From Pseudacidovorax intermedius (lineage in GTDB: Bacteria > Pseudomonadota > Gammaproteobacteria > Burkholderiales > Burkholderiaceae_C), in the NCBI RefSeq assembly GCF_001476815.1, contig NZ_LDSL01000086.1, positions 1 to 45,936 on the forward strand: a stretch of 45,936 nt of DNA, in the 5' to 3' direction. Positions within the stretch are counted from its first letter, which is position 1. The number at the start of each line of letters is the position of its first letter. The position numbers and the translations under genes are program-made. Of this stretch, positions 8,166 to 16,853 are shown piece after piece. The notes beneath the pieces were generated by a model. That model saw only the letters and a program-made list of their open reading frames with translations, was not told the origin of the DNA and did no database searches.

Positions 8166-9236
8166 ATGAGCCTTCTTCAAGTCAAGAACCTCGTCGTCGA
8201 ATTCCCCGGCCGCCGCGGCACGCTGCGGGCGCTGGACGACATTTCCTTCGACATCGCGCCGGGCGAGATCCTGGGCGTGGTGGGCGAGTCGGGTGCCGGC
8301 AAGTCGCTCACCGGCGCGGCCATCATCGGCCTGCTGGAGCCGCCCGGGCGCGTGGCCGGCGGGCAGATCCTGCTGCAGGGCCAGCGCATCGACAACCTCG
8401 GCTACGAGCAGATGCGCCACATCCGCGGCCGCAAGATCGGCGCGATCTTTCAGGATCCGCTGACCTCGCTGAACCCGCTCTACACCGTGGGCCGGCAGCT
8501 GGTGGAGACCATCCGCGCGCACCTGCCCGTGACTGAGGCCGAGGCCAAGCGCCGCGCCATCGCGCTGCTCCAGGACACGGGCATTCCGGCCGCCGAGCAG
8601 CGCATCGACCACTTCCCGCACCAGTTCTCCGGCGGCATGCGCCAGCGCGTGGTGATCGCGCTCGCCCTGGCGGCCGAGCCGCAGCTGATCGTGGCCGACG
8701 AGCCCACCACCGCGCTGGACGTGTCGATCCAGGCGCAGATCATCCAGCTGCTCAAGCGCCTGTGCCGCGAGCGCGGCGCGGCCGTCATGCTGATCACCCA
8801 CGACATGGGCGTGATCGCCGAGACCTGCGACCGCGTGGCCGTGATGTACGCCGGCCGCATCGCCGAGATCGGCCCCGTGCACGAGGTGATCCACCAGCCC
8901 GCACATCCCTATACAGGCGGGCTGATGGCGTCGATCCCGGAGATGGACAGCGACCGCGAGCGGCTGAACCAGATCGACGGCGCCATGCCGCGCCTCAATG
9001 CGATTCCCAAGGGCTGCGCCTACAACCCGCGCTGCCCGCGGGTGTTCGACCGCTGCCTGCAGGAGCGGCCCGAGTTGATGGCCGCCGGCGCCACCCGCGC
9101 CGCCTGCTGGCTGCACGATGGGGCCGACCCGCATCGCGGCCACGACCGCCTGGCCGCGCAGCATGCTGCCGCGTTGGCGCAGGGCGAACGTGCGACGCCC
9201 GATGCCGCCACGCCCGTTCAGGAGATCGACGAATGA
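8166..9236 (+). CDS. Peptide-type ABC transporter ATP-binding protein, DppD/OppD-like
   Basis: This 356-residue ATPase is one half of the nucleotide-binding pair of the peptide importer. Walker A is GESGAGKS (40-47), the signature is FSGGMRQR, Walker B is [12 protein letters not shown], and the H-loop is LITHD. The C-terminal oligopeptide-transporter extension carries [14 protein letters not shown], the cysteine pattern that binds an Fe-S cluster in some family members. The tail beyond is Ala-rich and low in complexity. Its stop overlaps the next start (ATGA at 9233-9236), a sign of translational coupling with the DppF-like ATPase. Confidence 0.95.
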   Translation: MSLLQVKNLVVEFPGRRGTLRALDDISFDIAPGEILGVVGESGAGKSLTGAAIIGLLEPPGRVAGGQILLQGQRIDNLGYEQMRHIRGRKIGAIFQDPLTSLNPLYTVGRQLVETIRAHLPVTEAEAKRRAIALLQDTGIPAAEQRIDHFPHQFSGGMRQRVVIALALAAEPQLIVADEPTTALDVSIQAQIIQLLKRLCRERGAAVMLITHDMGVIAETCDRVAVMYAGRIAEIGPVHEVIHQPAHPYTGGLMASIPEMDSDRERLNQIDGAMPRLNAIPKGCAYNPRCPRVFDRCLQERPELMAAGATRAACWLHDGADPHRGHDRLAAQHAAALAQGERATPDAATPVQEIDE

Positions 9237-10270
9237 GCGCCGTGCTCGTGTCTTCCAACGCCCAGGCGGCCGCCGGCACGGCGCCGCTGGTCGTCGCCCA
9301 CGACCTGGCCCGCACCTTCGACGTGTCGGCGCCCTGGCTCAACCGCGTGCTCGAGCGCAAGCCCCGCACCCTGCTGCACGCCGTCGACGGCGTGAGCTTC
9401 GAGATCGAGCGCGGCAAGACGCTGGCGCTGGTGGGCGAATCGGGCTGCGGCAAGAGCACCGTGGCGCGCCTGCTGGTGGGCCTGTACGAGCCCACGCGCG
9501 GCGGCATGCGCTTCGACGGCCAGGATGCGCATGCGGCCTACCGCACGGCCGCGGGCCGGCAGCTGCGCCGGCGCATCCAGATGATCTTCCAGGACCCGTA
9601 CGCCAGTCTCAATCCGCGCTGGGTGGTCGAGGACATCATTGCCGAGCCGATGCGCGAGCACGGCATCCTGCGCGAGAAGGCGGCGGTGCGCGAGCGCGTG
9701 GGCGAACTGCTGCGCTCGGTGGGCCTGTCGCCGCTGGACATGGCCAAGTACCCGCACCAGTTCTCGGGCGGGCAGCGCCAGCGCATCTCGATCGCGCGGG
9801 CGCTGGCCACCGCGCCCGAGTTCCTGGTCTGCGACGAGCCGACCTCGGCCCTGGACGTGAGCGTCCAGGCCCAGGTGCTCAACATCATGAAGGACCTGCA
9901 GCGCGAGCGCGGGCTGACCTACCTGTTCATCTCGCACAACCTGGCGGTGGTGCGGCACGTGAGCGACCAGGTGGGCGTGATGTACCTGGGCCGGCTGGTG
10001 GAGCTGGCCGACAAGGCGCAGCTCTTCGCGCAGCCGCGCCATCCCTACACGCGCATGCTGCTGGATGCGATTCCGCAGATGCATGCCACCGGCCGCGACC
10101 GCACGCCGGTGCAGGGCGAGGTGCCCAATCCGCTGAACCCGCCGACCGGCTGCGCCTTCCATCCGCGCTGCCCGCATGCCAACGCGCGCTGCTCGGCCGA
10201 GCGGCCGGCGCTGCAGTCCATCGGCGGCGTGCGCGTGGCCTGCCACGCGGTGGAAGAGGGGCGCATCTGA
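9233..10270 (+). CDS. Peptide-type ABC transporter ATP-binding protein, DppF/OppF-like
   Basis: This 345-residue ATPase is the second nucleotide-binding subunit of the importer. It has the long N-terminal linker of the DppF type ([20 protein letters not shown]), Walker [10 protein letters not shown] (68-76), signature FSGGQRQR, Walker [13 protein letters not shown] and H-loop FISHN. The C-terminal family domain shows [14 protein letters not shown] with the four-Cys-like spacing of the partner. It is the last gene of the cluster, and no intrinsic terminator is visible before the next ABC operon. It starts within the stop codon of the DppD-like gene. Confidence 0.95.
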   Translation: MSAVLVSSNAQAAAGTAPLVVAHDLARTFDVSAPWLNRVLERKPRTLLHAVDGVSFEIERGKTLALVGESGCGKSTVARLLVGLYEPTRGGMRFDGQDAHAAYRTAAGRQLRRRIQMIFQDPYASLNPRWVVEDIIAEPMREHGILREKAAVRERVGELLRSVGLSPLDMAKYPHQFSGGQRQRISIARALATAPEFLVCDEPTSALDVSVQAQVLNIMKDLQRERGLTYLFISHNLAVVRHVSDQVGVMYLGRLVELADKAQLFAQPRHPYTRMLLDAIPQMHATGRDRTPVQGEVPNPLNPPTGCAFHPRCPHANARCSAERPALQSIGGVRVACHAVEEGRI

Positions 10271-10389
10271 TCCGCTGAGAGAAGGGCGCCGCACCAGCGG
10301 TAGTTCCACCGATGACGGAGGCCGGCCCGGGGCGTATGGTCGGCAGCCCGGTCCGGCGACGCCGGGCCCTCTCCCTTTCCGGAATCGAG

Positions 10390-11421
10390 ATGCCCCGACA
10401 ACAACACAACTTCCGGCGCGCCCTGGTGGCGGTCGCCTTGACCGCAGCCGCCTCGGCCGCCAGCGCCCAGCAGGTCAACGTCATCTGCTCCGTGCAGGCC
10501 GACTGGTGCAACATGATCGCCACCGTCTATGCCCGCACCACCGGCGTCAAGATCAACCTGGCGCTCAAGGGCTCCGGCGAGGCGCTGGCCCAGCTGATCG
10601 CCGAACGCGACAACCCCAAGACCGACGTCTGGTTCGGCGGCACCGGCGACCCGCACCTGCAGGCGGCCGAGCAGAACCTCACGCTGGAGTACAAGTCGCC
10701 GTCGCTGCCGCAGCTCTACCCGTGGGCGCAGCAGCAGGCCCAGCAGTCGGGCTTCCGCACCGTGGGCATCTATTCGGGCCCGCTGGGCTTCGGCTACAAC
10801 ACCGAGCTGCTCGCCAAGAAGAAGCTGCCGGTGCCGCGCAGCTGGGCCGACCTGCTCAAGCCCGAATACAAGGGCGACATCCAGGTGGCCAACCCTGCAT
10901 CGAGCGGCACGGCCTACACCATGATCGCCACACTGGTGCAGCTGATGGGCGAAGACAAGGCCTTCGAGTACCTCAAGGGTCTGCACAAGAATGTGTCGAC
11001 TTACACCCGCTCGGGCACCGGCCCGATCAAGGCCGTGGCGCGCGGCGAGACGGCGGTGTCGATCAGCTTCGTGCACGACGCGCCGCAGGAGAAGATGCAG
11101 GGCTTCCCGGTCGAGACGGTGACGCCGTCCGAAGGCACCGGCGCCGAGATCGGCTCCATGAGCATCGTCAAGGGCGCCCGCAACCTGGAGCAGGCCAAAA
11201 AGTTCTACGAATGGGCGCTGACGCCGCAGGCGCAGGCCTTCGGCGCGGCGGCCAAGCAGTACCAGCTGCCGTCGAACAAGGCCACGGTGGTCGATCCCAA
11301 CGTGCCCGACTTCAAGAAGATCAAGCTGATCAACTACGACTACAAGACCTACGGCGCCAGCGCCGAGCGGCGACGCCTGATCGCGCGCTGGGAAAAGGAA
11401 GTCAACTCGCTGCCCCGCTGA
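10390..11421 (+). CDS. ABC transporter substrate-binding protein, AfuA/FutA-like (iron or small-anion type)
   Basis: This 343-residue periplasmic binding protein is of the COG1840 type, which includes Fe3+, thiamine and 2-aminoethylphosphonate binding proteins. The signal peptide ends SAASA before Gln-Gln. VNVICSVQADWCN opens the first lobe; DVWFGGTGDPHL, GPLGFGYNTELL and VPRSWADLLKPEYKGDI are family landmarks. I do not see the adjacent Tyr-Tyr pair that co-ordinates ferric iron in FbpA-type proteins, so the ligand is uncertain and may not be free Fe3+. ATG 10390 is chosen over upstream ATGs because it directly starts the signal peptide. The permease gene begins at the base after its stop. 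Confidence 0.9.
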   Translation: MPRQQHNFRRALVAVALTAAASAASAQQVNVICSVQADWCNMIATVYARTTGVKINLALKGSGEALAQLIAERDNPKTDVWFGGTGDPHLQAAEQNLTLEYKSPSLPQLYPWAQQQAQQSGFRTVGIYSGPLGFGYNTELLAKKKLPVPRSWADLLKPEYKGDIQVANPASSGTAYTMIATLVQLMGEDKAFEYLKGLHKNVSTYTRSGTGPIKAVARGETAVSISFVHDAPQEKMQGFPVETVTPSEGTGAEIGSMSIVKGARNLEQAKKFYEWALTPQAQAFGAAAKQYQLPSNKATVVDPNVPDFKKIKLINYDYKTYGASAERRRLIARWEKEVNSLPR

Positions 11422-13638
11422 GTGCGCGCGCATCGTTCGACCGCGGCGGCCTGGTCGTGCATCGCGATCGGGCTCGTCGCCTATGGGCTGCTGCCCTGGT
11501 ATGCGATCCAGGACACCAGCTGGTGGCAGGCGCTGCCGGGCATCTGGCGTGAAGGTGATGCGGCCAATGGGCTGATCCAGGCTGCGAAGCAGGGGCGGCC
11601 GTGGCTGTTCGCAGGGCTTGCCGGGCTCGTGCTGTGCATGGTCGGCGCCAATCTTGCGCCGGGACGCGCGCAGGGCCGGTGGTGGCTGGCCGGGGGCGGT
11701 CTGGGCGCGCTGGCGATCGCGGCCTCGGGCCTGGTCATCGGCGCGCGGGGCTGGAGCTTCGCGGCCTTCAATACCCTCTTTGGCGAACTGCAGGTCAACC
11801 AGTTCGGCATCGGCATCGGCGGCTTCGTCGCCTTCGCCATGCTGGTCGTGCTCGCCGCTTTCGGACTGGCCCGGCTGGGCTTCTTCCGCGGCGACCTGTT
11901 CGTGTCGGCGGCGGTCGTCGGCTGCGCTCTGGTGCTGCTCATGTTCATCGGCTGGCCAGTGGGCAAGGCGCTGTCTGCGGCCTTCTTCGACGAGGACGGC
12001 CATGCCTCGCTCGCCGCCTTCGGCGCGCGGGTGTTCACCGAGCGCATCTGGGGCCTGGGCTGCATGGGCGGCGGCACGGGTTGCGGCGTGGCCTGGAACA
12101 CGCTCCTTCTCGCACTGCTCACGGCCGCCGGCACCACCTTCCTCGGTACGCTGATCGCGCTGATGGCGGAGCGTGGCGCGCGGCGCTGGCAGGGGCCGCT
12201 CAAGGTGGTGGCGCTGCTGCCCATCATCACGCCGCCCTTCGTGGTGGGCCTGGGGCTGATCCTGCTGTTCGGCCGCGCGGGTGTGGTCAACCAGGCGCTG
12301 GAGGCCTGGTTCGGCATTCCGGCCACGCGCTGGTTCTACGGCCTGCCGGGCATCCTGACGGCGCAGCTCTTCGCCTTCACGCCCATCGCCTTCATGATCA
12401 TGCGCGGCGTGGTGCAGGGCATCGCGCCCAGCCTGGAAGAGGCGGCGCTGATGCTGCGCGCCGACCGCTGGCACACCTTCCGCACCGTCACGCTGCCGCT
12501 GCTCAAGCCGGGGCTGGCGAATGCCTTCCTGGTGGGCTTCATCGAGAGCATCGCGGACTTCGGCAACCCGGTGGTGGTGGGCGGCCAGTACTCGGTGCTG
12601 TCCACCGACATCTTCTTCGCCATCGTGGGCGCGCAGTACGACCAGGGCCGCGCGGCCTCGCTGGCCTGGGTGCTGACGATCTTCGCCCTCCTGGTGTTCG
12701 CGGTGCAGCGCGGCCTGCTGGGCCGGCAGAACTTCACCACGGTGAGCGGCAAGGGCGATGCCGGCGTGCCGATGCCGCTGCCCACCGGCGTGCTGCGCAC
12801 CGTGCAGTGCGTGGCGCTGCCGTGGATCGCGTTCACCGTCGTGGTGTACCTGTTCGCCTTCGCGGGCGGCTTCGTGCAGACCTGGGGCCGCGACTACACG
12901 CTCACGCTGCAGCACTTCCGCACGGCGTTCTCGCTGGAGTGGGGGCAGTTCGGGCTGGTGTGGGCGGGCACGGCGTGGAACTCGCTGTGGACCACGCTCA
13001 AGCTGGCAGGCCTGTCGGCGCCGCTCACCGCGGGGCTGGGGCTGCTGATCGCCTGGCTGCTGGCGCGCAACGAATTCAAGGGGCAGGGCGCCTTCGAATT
13101 CGCAGCCCTGCTGGCCTTCGCGATTCCGGGCACGGTGCTGGGCGTGAGCTACATCCTGGCCTTCAACGTGCCGCCGCTGGAGTTGACGGGCACCGGCCTG
13201 GTCATCGTGCTGTGCTTCATGTTCCGCAACCTGCCGGTGGGCGTGCGGGCGGGCACGGCGGCCTTCAAGCAGCTCGACCGTTCGTTGGACGAGGCCTCGC
13301 TGATGCTGCGCGCCTCCACCGCGCAGACGCTGCTGCGGGTGGTGCTGCCGCTGCTCAAGCCGGCGCTGGTGGCGGCGCTGGTCTACAGCTTCGTGCGGGC
13401 CATGACGACGGTGAGCGCGGTGATCTTCCTGGTCACGGCCGAGAACGAGCTGGCGACCACCTACATCATCGGCCGCGTGGGCAATGGCGACTACGGCGTC
13501 GCGCTGGCGTACTGCACGGTGCTGATCGTGCTGATGTCGCTGGCCATTGCGCTGATCCAGTTCGTGGTGGGCGAGCGCAAGCTGGGCCGGCGCAAGGCGC
13601 CCGGCCATCAAGGACACCACAAGATGGAGGCCGTATGA
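11422..13638 (+). CDS. Two-domain ABC transporter permease, FbpB-like
   Basis: This single 738-residue inner-membrane protein carries both permease domains of the importer. EAA loops appear twice: EEAALMLRADRWHTFRTV around residues 345-365 and DEASLMLRASTAQTLLRVV near residues 620-645. Each is followed by LPLLKP. The first roughly 200 residues add several hydrophobic helices (for example GLAGLVLCMVGANL and LGALAIAASGLVIG) not needed for the core fold, so the protein is longer than the approximately 500-550 residues of classical FbpB or SfuB. The GTG start abuts the preceding stop with no spacer, and its own stop overlaps the ATPase start (ATGA at 13635), so the three genes are translationally coupled. 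Confidence 0.92.
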   Translation: MRAHRSTAAAWSCIAIGLVAYGLLPWYAIQDTSWWQALPGIWREGDAANGLIQAAKQGRPWLFAGLAGLVLCMVGANLAPGRAQGRWWLAGGGLGALAIAASGLVIGARGWSFAAFNTLFGELQVNQFGIGIGGFVAFAMLVVLAAFGLARLGFFRGDLFVSAAVVGCALVLLMFIGWPVGKALSAAFFDEDGHASLAAFGARVFTERIWGLGCMGGGTGCGVAWNTLLLALLTAAGTTFLGTLIALMAERGARRWQGPLKVVALLPIITPPFVVGLGLILLFGRAGVVNQALEAWFGIPATRWFYGLPGILTAQLFAFTPIAFMIMRGVVQGIAPSLEEAALMLRADRWHTFRTVTLPLLKPGLANAFLVGFIESIADFGNPVVVGGQYSVLSTDIFFAIVGAQYDQGRAASLAWVLTIFALLVFAVQRGLLGRQNFTTVSGKGDAGVPMPLPTGVLRTVQCVALPWIAFTVVVYLFAFAGGFVQTWGRDYTLTLQHFRTAFSLEWGQFGLVWAGTAWNSLWTTLKLAGLSAPLTAGLGLLIAWLLARNEFKGQGAFEFAALLAFAIPGTVLGVSYILAFNVPPLELTGTGLVIVLCFMFRNLPVGVRAGTAAFKQLDRSLDEASLMLRASTAQTLLRVVLPLLKPALVAALVYSFVRAMTTVSAVIFLVTAENELATTYIIGRVGNGDYGVALAYCTVLIVLMSLAIALIQFVVGERKLGRRKAPGHQGHHKMEAV

Positions 13639-14681
13639 ACGGCATCGAATTTCGCAACGTCACCAAGCGCTACGGCAGCGATGCCGACGCGCCGCTGGCC
13701 GTCAAGGGCATCAGCTTCGAGGTGCCCCAGGGCACGCTGACCACCATCCTCGGCCCGTCTGGCTGCGGCAAGACCACCACGCTGCGCATGATCGCGGGGC
13801 TGGAGTCGCCGACCTCGGGGCAGATCTTCATGGGCGGCCGCGACGTCACCACGCTCGGCCCGGCCGAGCGCAACGTGTCGATGATGTTCCAGAGCTATGC
13901 GCTCTTTCCGCACATGAACGTCATCGAGAACGTGGCCTACGGCCTGCGCATGAGCCGCGTGCCCAAGGCCGATGCCGCGGCGCGCGCCCGCGAAGCGCTG
14001 CGTGGCGTCGGGCTGGTGGGCTTCGACGAGCGCCTGCCCAGCGAGCTGTCTGGCGGCCAGCAGCAGCGCGTGGCTCTGGCGCGCGCCCTGGTGCTGGAGC
14101 CGGCGGTGCTGCTCTTCGACGAGCCGCTGTCCAACCTGGACGCCCGGCTGCGCCGCGAGATGCGTGAGGAGATCCGCGCCATCCAGCAGCGCCTGCAGCT
14201 CACCGTGGCCTACGTGACGCACGACCAGGGCGAGGCGCTGGCCGTGAGCGACCAGATCATCGTGATGGACCATGGCGTGATCGCCCAGCGCGGCACGCCC
14301 CAGGCGCTCTACAACCAGCCCGAGAGCGAATTCGTCGCCGGCTTCATGGGCGAGGCCATGGTCTTCGCCGCCACGGTCGAGGCGGACGGCCGCGTGCGCC
14401 TGGGCCCGCTCGCCCTCGTGCCACCGCGGCCGCTGGCACCCGGCCCGGTCAAGGTGGCGGTGCGGCCCGAGGCCTGGCGCATCGGCGCGGCCGATGGGCT
14501 GCCCGCCACCTGCACCAAGGCCGCCTACCTGGGCCATGGCTACGACTATGGCTTCAAGACCGAACTCGGCGACCTGTTCGTCGTTTCGGGCGATGCGCTG
14601 CACCCCCTGCGGCCGGGCGATGCCACGCGGCTGGCCCTGGGCGCGCAGGGCGTGTCCGTCGTGCAGGCCGCGGCCGGCTGA
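13635..14681 (+). CDS. ABC transporter ATP-binding protein, FbpC/PotA-like
   Basis: This 348-residue ATPase energises the two-domain permease. Walker A GPSGCGKTT, Q-loop MMFQSYALFPHM, signature LSGGQQQR, Walker B VLLFDEPLSNLD and H-loop VTHDQGEA are all present. The C-terminal 100 residues form a TOBE-like regulatory domain (VKVAVRPEAWRI), as in FbpC, PotA and MalK types. It starts inside the permease stop codon. With the AfuA-like binding protein and the permease it makes a complete three-gene importer; the substrate remains open. Confidence 0.93.
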   Translation: MNGIEFRNVTKRYGSDADAPLAVKGISFEVPQGTLTTILGPSGCGKTTTLRMIAGLESPTSGQIFMGGRDVTTLGPAERNVSMMFQSYALFPHMNVIENVAYGLRMSRVPKADAAARAREALRGVGLVGFDERLPSELSGGQQQRVALARALVLEPAVLLFDEPLSNLDARLRREMREEIRAIQQRLQLTVAYVTHDQGEALAVSDQIIVMDHGVIAQRGTPQALYNQPESEFVAGFMGEAMVFAATVEADGRVRLGPLALVPPRPLAPGPVKVAVRPEAWRIGAADGLPATCTKAAYLGHGYDYGFKTELGDLFVVSGDALHPLRPGDATRLALGAQGVSVVQAAAG

Positions 14682-14767
14682 GGCCTCCTTCTTCGCTTCT
14701 TCATCGCTTCGTCATCCGGGCCGGCCAGCATGCGCGGTTCCGTACAACGAAGCACTGGGGAAGCGCC

Positions 14768-16750
14768 ATGGATCGACACATGATCGGCACACTCGCCGCC
14801 GCCATCTGCCTGGGCCTGTCGGCCTGTGGCGGCGGCTCGTCCACCCTGCAGGTCGGCAGTGCCACGCCGCCAGCGGCCACGCCGGCACCTGCGCCATCGC
14901 CGACGCCCGCGCCAGCGCCCGCCCCGGCGGCCAGCCCAGTCCGGGCGCCGCTGGAGCTGACGCTGCTGCACATCAACGACCACCATTCCAACCTGGCCGC
15001 CAAGACGCGCACGCTGCAACTGCAGACCGCCGATGCCACGCGCAGCGCCGTCAGCGTCGAGGCCGCGGGCTTTCCGCGGGTGACGGCCGCCATCCAGCAG
15101 CTGGCCGCCGGCAAGCCCAACGTGCTCAAGCTGCATGCGGGCGACGCGCTCACCGGCACGCTGTTCTTCAACCGCGCCGGCGCCGACGGCGAGGCCGATG
15201 CGGCGCTGATGAACACCGTCTGCTTCGATGCCTTCACGCTGGGCAACCACGAATTCGACAAGGGCGACACCGGCCTGAAGAACTTCCTGGACCTGCTGCG
15301 CCAGGGCAGCTGCAAGACGCCCGCGCTGAGCGCCAACGTGAACTTCGGCGCCGGTTCGGCGCTCAATCCGGCGCGCGCGCCCGGCGCCGTGCAGCGCTCC
15401 ACCGTGGTCGAACGCGGTGGGCAGAAGATCGGCATCGTGGGCCTGACCATCGCCGGCAAGACCAAGGCCTCCTCCAGCCCCGACGCCGACACCACCTTCG
15501 AGGACGAGACCACCGCCGCCCAGCGCGAGATCGACCGGCTGCGGGCCCAGGGCATCGACAAGATCGTGCTGATGAGCCACATCGGCTACGACTACGACCT
15601 GCAGGTGGCCAAGGCCCTGTCGGGCGTGGACGTGGTGGTGGGCGGCGACTCGCACACGCTGCTCGGCCCCGATGCGCTGACGACGCTGGGCGTGGGCTCG
15701 CCGGCCGGTGCCTACCCGACGCAGGTCACCAACAAGGACGGCAAGCGCGTCTGCGTGGTGCAGGCCTGGGAATACGCGCAGGTGGTGGGCGAGCTCAAGG
15801 TCAGCTTCGACGCCAACGGCGACGTCACGGCCTGCAGCGGCACGCCGCACGTGCTGGTGGGCGACAACTACACCGTGGGTGGCAAGGCACCCACCGATGC
15901 GCAGCTCAAGGCCATCCAGGCCGACGTGGCGGCCACCAACGGGCTGCTCTACACCGTGGCGCCCGATGCCACGGCCAGCGCCGTGCTCAAGCCCTTCGCC
16001 GACCGCATCGAGGTCTTCAACAAGACCGACGTGGCCGTGGCGGTCGACGAGCTGTGCTCGCGCCGCGTGCCGGGCGGTGTGGGCACGGTCGACTACTCGC
16101 GCTCCAGCAGCAGCTGCAACACGCTCGGCAGCGTGGCGCTGCGCGGCGGCGACATCCAGCAGCTGGTGGCCCAGGCCTACCTGGAAGTGGCGCAGAAGAA
16201 GTACGGCGGCGCCGACATCTCGCTGCAGAGCGGCGGCGGCGTGCGCATTCCGCTCGTCCCCGGCAAGGTGACGGCGGCGCAGGTGATCCAGGTGCTGCCC
16301 TTCGGCAACATGCTGTTCCGCCTGGACATCACCGGCGCCGAGGTCAAGGCCATGCTGGAGGACGGGCTCGACGCGGTCTACGGCACGGGCGGCACGACCG
16401 GCCCCTATCCCTACACCGGCGGCCTGCGCTTCGACGTGGACGCGCGCCTGGCCAAGGGCGCCCGCGCCAGCAACGTCGAGGTGCGCGATGCGAAGACCGG
16501 CGCCTGGGCGGCGCTGGATGCCGGCAAGACGTACAAGCTCTTCGTGCTGAGCTTCAATGCCACTGGCGGCGACGGCTACAAGACCCTGGCCGCCGTGCCG
16601 GCTGCGCGCCGGCTGGACATCGGCGTGCTCGATGCCGACGTGTTCATGGACTACATCCAGTCGCAGGCCAAGGATGCCACGACCGGCCTGCCGGCGCTGA
16701 AGAAGCTGCCGGTCGATCTGTACAGCACCAAGACCTACCAAGCGCCCTGA
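14768..16750 (+). CDS. Bifunctional 5'-nucleotidase/2',3'-cyclic phosphodiesterase family lipoprotein (UshA-like)
   Basis: This 660-residue enzyme would dephosphorylate external nucleotides in the periplasm. A lipoprotein signal ends at LSAC with Cys20, followed by a Pro/Ala linker (about 31-60) of alternating PAPAP units. The metallophosphoesterase domain has LLHINDHHSN (66-75), HAGDALTG (123-130), GNHEFDKG (159-166), MSHIGYDYD and GGDSHTLL, which supply the two-metal centre. The C-terminal substrate domain shows SGGGVR, FGNMLFR, YTGGLRFDVD and ATGGDGY. ATG 14768 is used; an ATG four codons later is an alternative. It stands alone after the ABC operon and converges on zwf across a bidirectional terminator. 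It would provide nucleosides and phosphate for uptake. Confidence 0.92.
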   Translation: MDRHMIGTLAAAICLGLSACGGGSSTLQVGSATPPAATPAPAPSPTPAPAPAPAASPVRAPLELTLLHINDHHSNLAAKTRTLQLQTADATRSAVSVEAAGFPRVTAAIQQLAAGKPNVLKLHAGDALTGTLFFNRAGADGEADAALMNTVCFDAFTLGNHEFDKGDTGLKNFLDLLRQGSCKTPALSANVNFGAGSALNPARAPGAVQRSTVVERGGQKIGIVGLTIAGKTKASSSPDADTTFEDETTAAQREIDRLRAQGIDKIVLMSHIGYDYDLQVAKALSGVDVVVGGDSHTLLGPDALTTLGVGSPAGAYPTQVTNKDGKRVCVVQAWEYAQVVGELKVSFDANGDVTACSGTPHVLVGDNYTVGGKAPTDAQLKAIQADVAATNGLLYTVAPDATASAVLKPFADRIEVFNKTDVAVAVDELCSRRVPGGVGTVDYSRSSSSCNTLGSVALRGGDIQQLVAQAYLEVAQKKYGGADISLQSGGGVRIPLVPGKVTAAQVIQVLPFGNMLFRLDITGAEVKAMLEDGLDAVYGTGGTTGPYPYTGGLRFDVDARLAKGARASNVEVRDAKTGAWAALDAGKTYKLFVLSFNATGGDGYKTLAAVPAARRLDIGVLDADVFMDYIQSQAKDATTGLPALKKLPVDLYSTKTYQAP

Positions 16751-16799
16751 GCGGCGCAGGCTCTTCCGCCGAGGCGCGGCGGGCCGTTGCGCAAAAAGG

Positions 16800-16831
16800 A
16801 GAAGGCCCGTCGCGTTGCGTCCGGGCCTTCT
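16800..16831. terminator. Bidirectional terminator between the nucleotidase and zwf
   Basis: AGAAGGCCCG (16800-16809) pairs perfectly with CGGGCCTTCT (16822-16831) around a 12-base loop. On the plus strand a short TTC follows. On the minus strand the stem is followed by TCCTTTTTG, a better U-tract. It therefore most likely ends the minus-strand zwf transcript and may also end the nucleotidase transcript. Confidence 0.8.
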
Positions 16832-16853
16832 TCGCTGAGCGGCCGAGCGGCGC

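Noticed and set aside
10265..10310. TPP-riboswitch-like CTGAGA element before the AfuA-like binding protein gene
   Set aside because: CTGATC and CTGAGA are both present but in the wrong order and without the conserved stems of a THI box.
10045..13620. Very long open frame on the minus strand (1,191 codons) across the second ABC operon
   Set aside because: It is antisense to three well-supported ABC genes, is rich in His, Arg and Gln as expected of a shadow frame in GC-rich DNA, and has no recognisable domain.
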